In this document: positions 1 through 6,406 of the stretch, piece by piece
Layout of the letters: each line of letters starts with the position of its first letter
Numbering within the stretch: position 1 is the first letter of the stretch
Program-made: the position numbers and the translations under genes
Source of the DNA: Methanobacteriota archaeon
Lineage (GTDB): Archaea > Thermoplasmatota > Poseidoniia > Poseidoniales > Thalassarchaeaceae
Length of the DNA stretch: 8,355 nt
Assembly: GCA_002683155.1 (NCBI GenBank)
Contig: NYST01000071.1
Span: forward strand, 1-8,355
Direction of reading: 5' to 3'
The notes under the pieces: generated by a model
What the model saw: only the letters and a program-made list of their open reading frames with translations
Database searches by the model: none
Told to the model about the DNA's origin: nothing

Positions 1-1
1 C

Positions 2-184
2 TATTCTACGATAAACCAGATCTATTCGGATTGGCTGACTGAAACGATCCCTCCTGCCAGGGCTGCCTACGAGGTCCCAAAACTCCCAGGCGGGGCACTA
101 GTGGAGATTGTTTGCGAGGCATTCAGGAATTCGGGAGAGTACGGGACCGAATTCACCGCAGAACTTGAGGAGGCCCTTGTATAG
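2..184 (+). CDS. RidA/YjgF-family protein, C-terminal part only (5'-truncated)
   Basis: Sixty in-frame codons run from the window edge to TAG at 182-184. The text resembles the end of RidA/YjgF/UK114 proteins: an N-x-I-Y segment, then PPAR, then V-P-K-L-P-G-G-A-L-V-E-I. RidA proteins hydrolyse reactive enamine/imine intermediates made by PLP enzymes and act in the cytosol as trimers. The arginine of PPAR (residue 20 of the visible part) corresponds to the conserved substrate-carboxylate-binding Arg (Arg105 in enteric RidA). The following strand reads ALVEIVCEA where canonical RidA has ALVEIEAIA, so the position of the water-orienting Glu120 is Val. The protein continues about 18 residues past the usual end, with an acidic tail. 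It could be a Rid paralogue with another activity. The MFS gene begins 20 nt downstream on the same strand. Confidence 0.75.
   Translation, partial: YSTINQIYSDWLTETIPPARAAYEVPKLPGGALVEIVCEAFRNSGEYGTEFTAELEEALV
177..184 (+). promoter_or_regulatory. Possible TATA box for the MFS gene
   Basis: TTGTATAG is centred about 25 nt before the GTG start, the distance expected for a leaderless archaeal transcript. It overlaps the stop codon of the RidA-family gene. The match is weak and rests on position and AT content only. Confidence 0.25.
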
Positions 185-204
185 GGCTTCTGGCCAAGGG
201 GCAC

Positions 205-1446
205 GTGAATAGTTCTGCTCCGCTGTTCACTCCTGTTCTGATTATTGGCTGCGTTATCACACTGGTTGGTTTTGCCGTTAGAGCATCCTACGGCGTTTTC
301 CAAATCCCAATTGCCGAGGATTTCGGCTGGGGGCGAACTGAGTTCAGCCTGGCAATTGCTATCCAGAACCTGGCATGGGGATTCGGCCAACCTATTTTCG
401 GGGCCCTTGCTGAGAAGATCGGAGACCGGAGAGCGATAGTGATCGGGGCCATCCTGTATTCGCTGGGTTTGATCCTGACCGCTGGTTCAACCACTCCTAT
501 TGAACACCAGTTTTACTCCATACTAGTTGGTTTTGGAATCGCTGGAACCGGTTTCGGGGTCATCTTGGCGGTTGTCGGGAGAGCGAGCGCTGACGAGCAT
601 CGTTCCATGAGTCTGGCTATCGCAACAGCGGCTGGATCATTGGGCCAGGTCGTCGGGCCGCCCGTTGCCGTGGCACTCCTATCCAGGATGGTGTGGCAAT
701 CCGTTTTCCTGGTATTCGCTGTATTCGTCATTTCCACGATCCTACTACTTCCGTTCATGCGGGTTGGACCTGCTGCTAGCAAAGACGAGTTGGAGGAGAG
801 CATGGGGGACATCCTGAAATTAGCTTTCAAAGACCCTTCTTTCTCAATGATTTTCGTCGGTTTCTTCTCTTGCGGATATCAGCTTGCTTTCATCACCGCA
901 CACTTTCCAGCATTGGTCACAGAAATGAGTTCCCCGATCGATTCCAGGGGGTGGTGTGGCGATCTCGGTATCGAGACAACGGCGGCGTTGGGGGGGTTCG
1001 CTATTTCCGTGATCGGCTTCTCCAACATTATCGGGACTCTGGTAGCTGGATGGGCGGGCAATAGATTTGGGAAGAAATGGCTATTGTCGGGAATCTACGC
1101 AGGAAGATCGGTAGCAGCGGCCGCCTTCATAATGACTCCTGTTTCCGCTAACTCGGTACTGATATTCTCCTTCGCCATGGGATTCCTATGGCTTGCTACG
1201 GTACCCCTAACGAGTGGGCTTGTGGCCCACATATACGGCCTCAGATACATGGGGACACTCTATGGGATCGTCTTCTTCTCCCATCAGTTGGGCAGCTTCA
1301 TCGGAGTCTGGCTTGGAGGGGTTTTGTACGACTCATATGGGACCTATACGATGGTCTGGTGGGTTGGAGTGGCAGCAGGGGTATTCTCTGCACTGATTCA
1401 TATTCCGATAAAAGAGGAGTCCCGAATAAGAGAGTCCGTCGCTTAA
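205..1446 (+). CDS. MFS transporter (MFS_1 type, 12 predicted helices)
   Basis: This 413-residue integral membrane protein is of typical MFS length, with about twelve hydrophobic segments split by a charged central loop near residues 186-210. The MFS signature motif A appears twice: GALAEKIGDRR at about 66-76 and a second version, GWAGNRFGKKW, at about 282-292. A G-rich motif C-like stretch lies at 144-155 in helix 5. The segments FGWGRTEFSLAIAIQNLAWG, GYQLAFITAHFPAL and HQLGSFIGVWLGG resemble bacterial COG2223/COG2814-like carriers of organic anions or small metabolites; the substrate cannot be read from sequence. The loop before helix 8 (about 240-260) looks longer than I expect for the family and contains W250 and C251. 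The start is GTG with only a weak purine stretch before it. A TATA-like TTGTATAG at 177-184 overlaps the upstream stop codon, so the gene may have its own promoter as well as follow RidA in an operon. Confidence 0.9.
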   Translation: MNSSAPLFTPVLIIGCVITLVGFAVRASYGVFQIPIAEDFGWGRTEFSLAIAIQNLAWGFGQPIFGALAEKIGDRRAIVIGAILYSLGLILTAGSTTPIEHQFYSILVGFGIAGTGFGVILAVVGRASADEHRSMSLAIATAAGSLGQVVGPPVAVALLSRMVWQSVFLVFAVFVISTILLLPFMRVGPAASKDELEESMGDILKLAFKDPSFSMIFVGFFSCGYQLAFITAHFPALVTEMSSPIDSRGWCGDLGIETTAALGGFAISVIGFSNIIGTLVAGWAGNRFGKKWLLSGIYAGRSVAAAAFIMTPVSANSVLIFSFAMGFLWLATVPLTSGLVAHIYGLRYMGTLYGIVFFSHQLGSFIGVWLGGVLYDSYGTYTMVWWVGVAAGVFSALIHIPIKEESRIRESVA

Positions 1447-1477
1447 TTAAGAACTGAGAAAACTAGTGTCAAGAACA

Positions 1478-1485
1478 CTTAGTAA
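1478..1485 (+). promoter_or_regulatory. Possible TATA box for the phosphohexomutase gene
   Basis: CTTAGTAA lies in the 60-nt gap after the MFS gene, centred about 25 nt before the ATG, a position compatible with leaderless transcription. It is a poor match to the archaeal TATA consensus. A second AT-rich stretch, CTTAATTAAG at 1442-1451, overlaps the MFS stop codon and is further from the start. Confidence 0.25.
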
Positions 1486-1506
1486 TGCCATCGTTGGGGC
1501 TCGGCC

Positions 1507-2892
1507 ATGACTGTGTTCAAGGCATATGACATCAGGGGAATTGCGGGGGAACAACTAGACGAAGATTTCTCAGAGAGATTGGGTAAGGCGATAGCGACCC
1601 ACCTGGATGCGAAGGCCGTTTCAGTGGTAAGGGACATCCGCGAATCCAGCCCGAGCTATCACGAGGCTTTCGTAAGCGGACTTAGGTCGTCTGGTGCTGA
1701 TGTAGTCGATCTGGGGATATCCACTACTGGGGTGCTATACAGGTCCACCGTTGACCTCCCGGTCGATGTAGCAGTAGCAATTACGGCTAGCCACAATCCT
1801 CCTGAGTACAATGGTTTCAAGATCTGTCAGGGAAAAATGCCTCTAGGTGGAGAGGACTTACAGGATATCAGGAGGACCTTCGAGGCGGGCGAGTTCAGAA
1901 CCGGTGCCGGTGATTATCGGAGCATGGAAGAGTACGAGGACTCCTACATCGATGCGATTGTAGAGAGTGTCGGGACGCCCTCGAGAAAGGTGAAGGTGGT
2001 TCTGGATTGTGGAAATGCTGTTCCTGGCCCATTGGCACTTAGAACCCTTGAGAGTCTAGGGGTTGAAGTAATCCCAATCTACTGTGACTGGGATAATTCG
2101 TTCCCAAACCATCCCCCGGACCCTACGAGGCAGGAGAACATGGTTGACCTCGGCAAGGCAGTGGTCGAAAACGGAGCAGAGTTCGGGATTGGGATGGATG
2201 GCGACGGCGATCGCTTGGGAGTAGTTGACCAGAATGGAAAATTCATTCACCCTGACAGACTAATGGGGATCTTTCTCAAAGATGTGTTAGAGAATCTTGA
2301 TCAAGAAGCCTCTGAAGAGGAGAGGACCATCTTCTTCGATGTCAAGTGTAGCATGGCCCTTGAGGAGGCGATCCTCGGATTCGGAGGAATTCCCAAGATG
2401 GTCAGGACAGGTCATACCTTCATGAAATTGGAGTTGAGAGAGAATCCGGGTTCACCAATGGCAGGGGAGATGTCTGGGCACTTCTTCATGAATGACCACT
2501 GGGATGGTTTTGATGATGCCATATACAACGCAGCTAGACTTCTGGAGATAGTGAGCAGGGATCCTGCTCCTGAAGAGGGAGGTGTCGAATTCTCGGAGAG
2601 GTTTGCATTCATGCCCGAGTACCCATCCACCGATGAGGGCAAGGTGCCCTTGGTAGGCGAAAGGGAAGAGGTGATGGCGGCCGTTAAGGAGGCGTATTCG
2701 GATATGGAAATGTCAGAGGTCGATGGTGTCAGAGTCAGATATGAGCGAGGTTGGTTCCTCTGTCGTCCGAGTAACACAGAACCGATCCTGGTGATGAGGG
2801 CAGAGGCAAAGGACCAAACCTCATTGGATGAGATTCTGGCCGATATAGAATCCAGGATAGGGGATGTTGCAGACATTAGCAAGCTAAAATGA
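1507..2892 (+). CDS. manB: Phosphomannomutase/phosphoglucomutase (alpha-D-phosphohexomutase family)
   Basis: This 461-residue cytosolic enzyme interconverts hexose 1- and 6-phosphates and so feeds sugar-nucleotide, glycan and gluconeogenic pathways. All four family loops are visible. The phosphoserine loop TASHNPPEYNGFK puts the catalytic Ser at 95. The Mg2+ loop GMDGDGDR has its Asp residues at 231, 233 and 235. The sugar-specificity loop GEMSGH lies at 320-325. The phosphate-binding loop RPSNTEP lies at 420-426 in the C-terminal domain. The N-terminus VFKAYDIRG matches PMM/PGM (ManB/AlgC-like) enzymes rather than GlmM, which usually begins FGTDGIRG. A bifunctional PMM/PGM is likely; mannose versus glucose preference cannot be settled here. 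The ATG start begins right at the conserved N-terminal strand. No SD is seen, and a TATA-like CTTAGTAA at 1478-1485 lies about 25 nt upstream. No residue essential to the family is missing. Confidence 0.93.
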   Translation: MTVFKAYDIRGIAGEQLDEDFSERLGKAIATHLDAKAVSVVRDIRESSPSYHEAFVSGLRSSGADVVDLGISTTGVLYRSTVDLPVDVAVAITASHNPPEYNGFKICQGKMPLGGEDLQDIRRTFEAGEFRTGAGDYRSMEEYEDSYIDAIVESVGTPSRKVKVVLDCGNAVPGPLALRTLESLGVEVIPIYCDWDNSFPNHPPDPTRQENMVDLGKAVVENGAEFGIGMDGDGDRLGVVDQNGKFIHPDRLMGIFLKDVLENLDQEASEEERTIFFDVKCSMALEEAILGFGGIPKMVRTGHTFMKLELRENPGSPMAGEMSGHFFMNDHWDGFDDAIYNAARLLEIVSRDPAPEEGGVEFSERFAFMPEYPSTDEGKVPLVGEREEVMAAVKEAYSDMEMSEVDGVRVRYERGWFLCRPSNTEPILVMRAEAKDQTSLDEILADIESRIGDVADISKLK

Positions 2893-2959
2893 GGGGTCGA
2901 GCGTCGATCTTGTTATCCACCGATTCTCTTATCCCAGCATCTTAGGTGGGCGCTTCGCT

Positions 2960-3036
2960 GCCACTGTAGCTTAGCCTGGTAGAGCGTCTGATTCGTAATC
3001 AGAAGGCCGAGAGTTCGAATCTCCCCAGTGGCTCCA
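2960..3036 (+). tRNA. trnT: tRNA-Thr (anticodon CGU) with encoded CCA
   Basis: A full cloverleaf can be folded. The acceptor stem GCCACTG/CAGTGGC has 7 of 7 pairs, and the D arm is GCTT/GAGC with a GG-containing loop. The anticodon stem TCTGA/TCAGA closes loop TTCGTAA, giving anticodon CGT at 2994-2996, which reads ACG (Thr). The T arm has loop TTCGAAT and stem GAGAG/CTCCC with one A-C mismatch at the second pair. The discriminator is T at 3033, as expected for archaeal tRNA-Thr, and CCA is encoded at 3034-3036. No intron is seen. A weak TATA-like CTTATCC lies about 29 nt upstream (2928-2934). The 3' end is only 11 nt from the convergent pgk stop codon. Confidence 0.96.
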
Positions 3037-3047
3037 TCTGAGGTCGA

Positions 3048-4301
3048 TTACAGGCTCGTCAAATCGCCGCCAAACTTCGCATAGGAGTCTTTCAGAGACG
3101 CTATGACGGGCATGGGTTCGCCAGAGAGGAAGCTCATTGTCGAGCCGCCCCCGGTACTATTGTGAGAAACTAGAGATGACACCCCTCTGCTGTTCACCAA
3201 GGCACTTGTGTGGCCCCCTCCAATGATCGTCATTGCTTCGGTTTCAGTGCACATGTTTAGTATCTCGATTGTGCCGAAGGCAAATTCTGGAAGTTCGAAG
3301 TAAGAGGCTGGGCCGTTCCAAAGGATGCACCCAGCGTTCTCCACTAGTGGCTTGAGGGACCTAAGTGTCTCTATCCCGACATCGTAAATCGGGTCTTCGG
3401 TGGGTAGCTCATCGATGGAAAGTTGGCTTCTACTTCCATTTGACTCGACAGCAACGTCGACGGGGAGAAAGGCTTTCTCTGGGTGTTCCGATAGTATCCT
3501 CTCGGACATTTCCCAAGCTACTTCGAAATCATCCCCAAGCGTGTTTCGAATGAACTCCATGTTTCTCTCTCCGATATCATTGCCATCGATCCATAGCATC
3601 AGGTTGCCAGTTACTCCGACAAATGCGATTCTGTCTACTTGCCCCTTGGATATGAGGTTCAAAGCCACCCTGACCGAATCGTCGCATTTTGCCCCACCGA
3701 GGATTGCAAGATACGGGTTGGGGGGATCATTCAATGCCATCCTTAGACTGCTGATCTCCTTCTCCATAAGGGTCCCTGCGATACATGGCAGTGAGTTGGT
3801 GAATCCAGTGAGCGTCGGGGAACGACGGTGCGCTGCTGCGAATGCATCTGTGACAAATATGTCTGCAACTGAGGAAAGCCTGGATACGATGCCCGTATCT
3901 TCGGTGTCCTGGTTTGAGCTGTACTTAACGCCGTATTCTTCGTGATTCCCCCTGACATTGTCCAGGAATACTATGTCTCCCTCCGACATGTTCTCGATCC
4001 CCTCGATGGCTTCATCGCCACATACGTCGGGAACGAATTTAATCGGCCTCTCCAGTATCTCGGAGAGCCGCTCGCAGTGCTTTGACATGTTTGTGAAGTC
4101 GGATTTCCCTGGTCTCGACTGGTGTGCAAGGATAACCACTTTTGATGCCTGGAGGGCATCCAGAGTAGGGACCAAACCCCTTATCCTTCCATCATCGAGC
4201 AACCTTCCGGTAGAAGGCTCAAGAGGGGAGTTGACGTCGACTCTGTAGAGAACGGTTCTCCCTTTTAGGTCAACGTCTTCGAGGGTGAGGACCCCTTCCA
4301 C
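3048..4301 (-). CDS. pgk: Phosphoglycerate kinase, archaeal type
   Basis: This 417-residue cytosolic enzyme transfers phosphate between 1,3-bisphosphoglycerate and ADP in glycolysis, and works in reverse in gluconeogenesis. Motifs appear in family order. RVDVNSP (20-26), LDDGRIRG (35-42), LAHQSRPGK (58-66), DNVRGN (114-119) and DAFAAAHRRSPTLTGF (152-167) form the N-terminal phosphoglycerate-binding domain. LGGAKCDDS (201-209), DVAVESNGSRSQLS (282-295), WNGPASYFE (328-336), GGGHTSA (361-367) and STGGG (382-386) form the nucleotide-binding domain. GNLMLWIDGNDIG and the DVAVE-NGSR segment are typical of archaeal rather than bacterial PGK. DNVR replaces the more usual ENVR. The start is GTG (4299-4301), chosen because the next residues form the expected first strand and no better upstream start is visible. 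The gene is divergent from the M24 peptidase gene and convergent with tRNA-Thr. Confidence 0.97.
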   Translation of the reverse strand: MEGVLTLEDVDLKGRTVLYRVDVNSPLEPSTGRLLDDGRIRGLVPTLDALQASKVVILAHQSRPGKSDFTNMSKHCERLSEILERPIKFVPDVCGDEAIEGIENMSEGDIVFLDNVRGNHEEYGVKYSSNQDTEDTGIVSRLSSVADIFVTDAFAAAHRRSPTLTGFTNSLPCIAGTLMEKEISSLRMALNDPPNPYLAILGGAKCDDSVRVALNLISKGQVDRIAFVGVTGNLMLWIDGNDIGERNMEFIRNTLGDDFEVAWEMSERILSEHPEKAFLPVDVAVESNGSRSQLSIDELPTEDPIYDVGIETLRSLKPLVENAGCILWNGPASYFELPEFAFGTIEILNMCTETEAMTIIGGGHTSALVNSRGVSSLVSHNSTGGGSTMSFLSGEPMPVIASLKDSYAKFGGDLTSL

Positions 4302-4399
4302 GAACTATCCACAGGGGGGGTGGTTTTGGCCGTTGTGTATGATTTTCTGGTTCATTTTGACCCAAAAATCCTTTCTGTCATGGCAATTCAAGGCCTAAT
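4302..4399. promoter_or_regulatory. Divergent intergenic promoter region, pgk / M24 peptidase
   Basis: These 98 nt separate two outward-reading GTG-start genes and must hold both promoters. AT-rich patches include CCAAAAATC at 4362-4370 (about 34 nt before the M24 start) and, for pgk on the minus strand, CCAAAACCA near 4321-4330 (about 25 nt before its start). Neither is a convincing TATA box. A run of seven G lies at 4314-4320. No SD sequence precedes either GTG. Confidence 0.4.
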
Positions 4400-5653
4400 G
4401 TGGAATGGGACACATCTACTCTAGTCGGGCCCGATGGGGAAGACTGGAGAGTCCCTGTCTCCGAGCTAGAGGACAGGCAGGCAAGGCTGTCGGTTGCCCT
4501 AGCAGAAGAGGGTTTCGAGTCTGCTTACATCGAGGACCCGGTTGAGTTGTATTGGCTCACGGGCGGACGTCAGAACTCCGCGTTTCTGATCGGGGCCGAG
4601 GGTACTGAGATACAAACGCGGCACCTGGTTCGCAGATCGGTTTCGAGGGCCTCATTCGAAGGGGGTGCGGATGACTGCCCCCACCTGACAGAGAAGCATC
4701 CGAGGATGGGAGAACTGTCTGGCATGCTGGCAAAGTTCGGATGCGTCCAGAAGCCAGCGATGACGGGGGCAAAGGTACCTCAGAGCCGATGGAGTTTCAT
4801 TAACGGGAAGATGGAAGGTCTGGAGGGATTACCTCGAGATTGCACGAATACCCTGTACAAAATGAGAGAGGTGAAATCCGAATGGGAATTATCCATGATC
4901 AGGGAGAGTGGCGAGATCAACCACTCCATGTTCGAGTCGATTCGCGATTTTGGAGGTACTGGGAAGACCGAGTTAGAGATGGCCGGAGTGGCAGAGGATG
5001 TCAGCAGGGCTTCTGGCTTCGGGGGTTCGATTAGGATGAGGAAGTGGCCGATGGACTGCGACAGGGTAGTTATCGCTGCGGGAAGGTCGGGCAGGGTTCC
5101 CTCGTTCTTCGATTCGGCCGTTGGGGGCGTCGGAGGGAGCCCTATCTCCCCCCTTGGGGCTGGATTCTTCAAGGTCAAGGAGGGAGAGCCTGTGCTGATT
5201 GACATCGTTCACGTCCACAGAGGATATGTCTCTGACTGTACCAGGATGTTCCATTCTGGACATCTTGGAGAGGAATGGAAGGATAGGCTGGATGACATGA
5301 TAGAGATCGGTGCAATCGTCAGGAGAAGCTTGGCCGCGGGAGAGGTCTGCTCCAGAGCCTGGATAGCGGGCAGAGAAGCTGCTGAGGAGATGGGGCATGG
5401 CGATAATCTGATGGGAGTTAGCCCTGAGCAGGCGAGTTTCCTCGGTCATTCGGTCGGATTGGAGCTTGATGAGACCCCAGTAGTCGCGGAGGGCTTCAAT
5501 CGCCCACTAGAATTGGGGGGGACCATGGCAATAGAGCCGAAGGTTATTCACGAGAAGGGCGCAATTGGGATCGAGGACACCTGGTCTAGGACAGCGGAGG
5601 GCATGGAATGCCTTACCTCTGGGGATAGGTTGCCTAGTTTGATTCAGTGGTAG
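4400..5653 (+). CDS. M24-family (pita-bread) metallopeptidase, Xaa-Pro peptidase-like
   Basis: This 417-residue protein has a creatinase-like N-terminal domain (about 20-150), the linker KMREVKSEWELSMIRESGEI, and a C-terminal pita-bread domain. The five metal ligands of the M24 fold are all present. D268 (VLIDIV) and D279 (GYVSDCTRMF) come first, then H350 (GHSVGLELDE), E379 (AIEPKVI) and E392 (GIEDTW). A dinuclear metal aminopeptidase or prolidase acting on peptides with proline at position 2 is the likely role, in the cytosol. Two outer-shell histidines of methionine aminopeptidase and typical PepQ/PepP enzymes are not seen: VPSFFDSAVGG stands near the first, and D357 stands seven residues after H350 where His is usual. 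Some COG0006 members may share this pattern, so substrate and activity remain open. The start is GTG at 4400; an ATG at 4398 is out of frame. The MIP18-like gene follows without a gap, which suggests an operon. Confidence 0.88.
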   Translation: MEWDTSTLVGPDGEDWRVPVSELEDRQARLSVALAEEGFESAYIEDPVELYWLTGGRQNSAFLIGAEGTEIQTRHLVRRSVSRASFEGGADDCPHLTEKHPRMGELSGMLAKFGCVQKPAMTGAKVPQSRWSFINGKMEGLEGLPRDCTNTLYKMREVKSEWELSMIRESGEINHSMFESIRDFGGTGKTELEMAGVAEDVSRASGFGGSIRMRKWPMDCDRVVIAAGRSGRVPSFFDSAVGGVGGSPISPLGAGFFKVKEGEPVLIDIVHVHRGYVSDCTRMFHSGHLGEEWKDRLDDMIEIGAIVRRSLAAGEVCSRAWIAGREAAEEMGHGDNLMGVSPEQASFLGHSVGLELDETPVVAEGFNRPLELGGTMAIEPKVIHEKGAIGIEDTWSRTAEGMECLTSGDRLPSLIQW

Positions 5654-5655
5654 AC

Positions 5656-5949
5656 ATGAGTGAGGCCTCGAGTGCGATCCATCGAACAGTGGCCAGGACC
5701 CTGAGGAAGCGGAAAGACCCCCATGGGAAGTCGATTACCGATCCAGCGGTTCTGAAGGGAGTTGAGATTGATGATGCTGGGATCGTAGAGCTCTGGATCA
5801 GGCCCAGCAACCCGCATTGTCCTTGTTGTCTCGATGACCTGATTGACCTGAGGGGGGTCTTGAAGAAGCAGAGGGGCATTCTCGCTTGTCATATCGAGGT
5901 TGTCGGAATCCCACAATCTGATAGGTGGACGGCAGCAGTCAATGAGTAG
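5656..5949 (+). CDS. MIP18/DUF59 (FeS_assembly_P)-like small protein
   Basis: This is a 97-residue soluble protein. Its order of motifs matches the MIP18 (PF01883) family: an N-terminal helix, DPHGKSITDPAVLKGVEIDD (family: DPE...IVDLGLV...I), a strand, NPHCPCC (family: T-x-x-CP), a helix with a basic patch, then a strand ending GIPQSDRW (family: V..P.W). Members such as SufT, PaaD and MIP18 act in Fe-S cluster assembly or delivery. The identification is by pattern only. Here the conserved Cys position sits in a C-P-C-C cluster (Cys 55, 57, 58). The start could be ATG 5656, 2 nt after the M24 stop, or an in-frame GTG at 5647 that overlaps the M24 gene by 7 nt. I prefer ATG. Either way the two genes are probably co-translated. 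Confidence 0.65.
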   Translation: MSEASSAIHRTVARTLRKRKDPHGKSITDPAVLKGVEIDDAGIVELWIRPSNPHCPCCLDDLIDLRGVLKKQRGILACHIEVVGIPQSDRWTAAVNE

Positions 5950-5977
5950 GCCCTGTTTCGCATACTGGAACAGACCA

Positions 5978-5985
5978 TTCATATG
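5978..5985 (+). promoter_or_regulatory. Possible TATA box for the zinc-knuckle membrane protein gene
   Basis: TTCATATG is centred about 25 nt before ATG 6007, the usual archaeal distance for a leaderless transcript. It favours that start over ATG 5983, which falls within the element itself. Confidence 0.35.
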
Positions 5986-6006
5986 CTCCCCAGTGTGTCA
6001 ATAATC

Positions 6007-6369
6007 ATGGAAGAAACCCCCATAAACTCAGTATTGAGAAATATTTTCATCATCAATGGCAGCATTTGGCTGGTTAGCTGTTGGTTCACTCTTGTCTTTC
6101 AGGACTGGGTCCCTGATGGCCTTGCATTATTGCCACCAATGGCATTTGCCTCTACGACCATCATTGGGATCTTTGTGTTTCTGAAAATGGACAGAGCCAG
6201 CAAGACAGATCTGGTTTGCAGTGTTGATGGCTGCCAGAACAAGGTCAGGATTAACAAGCAAGTTTGCCCCATTCATGACGATGAGGTGCAAAACCTGGTT
6301 CGCAACAACCGGATAGCGGTTGTAATTGGGACGATCGCCTCGTTGGCGGTCTATCTGTTGTTCCTTTGA
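6007..6369 (+). CDS. Small three-helix membrane protein with a zinc-knuckle-like insert
   Basis: I do not recognise this 120-residue protein. Three hydrophobic segments are visible at about 11-31, 38-60 and 102-120. Between the second and third lies a short polar segment with C71, C76, C87 and H90, that is C-x4-C-x10-C-x2-H. The text VCSVDGCQNKVRINKQVCPIH resembles the small zinc-binding knuckles seen beside HNH or treble-clef domains. The basic residues after helix 2 (KMDRASK) suggest this insert is cytosolic and the C-terminus is outside. ATG 6007 is preferred because TTCATATG at 5978-5985 would be a TATA box about 25 nt upstream. The alternative ATG at 5983 lies inside that element and would add eight residues. 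The gene is convergent with the next one, 37 nt apart. Confidence 0.75.
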   Translation: MEETPINSVLRNIFIINGSIWLVSCWFTLVFQDWVPDGLALLPPMAFASTTIIGIFVFLKMDRASKTDLVCSVDGCQNKVRINKQVCPIHDDEVQNLVRNNRIAVVIGTIASLAVYLLFL

Positions 6370-6406
6370 CGGTCGTAGTGTGCTGATTGCCGTCTGACTG
6401 GGATTG

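Noticed and set aside
2412..2882. 156-residue Ser-rich open frame on the minus strand
   Set aside because: It is antisense to the phosphohexomutase sugar- and phosphate-binding loops; the Ser richness is typical of a shadow frame.
2917..2949. CCACC / GGTGG inverted repeat between the mutase gene and the tRNA
   Set aside because: Five pairs with a 23-nt loop and no following T run is too weak to call a terminator.
3400..3945. 181-residue open frame on the plus strand
   Set aside because: It lies wholly antisense to pgk, whose motifs are unmistakable; its composition is that of a reverse-strand shadow.
4314..4320. Run of seven G in the pgk/M24 intergenic region, considered as a G-quadruplex or phase-variation tract
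   Set aside because: A single short run is not enough for a quadruplex, and it lies outside both coding regions.
4973..5449. 158-residue open frame on the minus strand
   Set aside because: It is antisense to the pita-bread domain of the M24 gene; no family features.
5644..5982. 112-residue open frame on the minus strand
   Set aside because: The plus-strand frame matches the MIP18 pattern and follows the M24 gene; the minus frame has no recognisable features.
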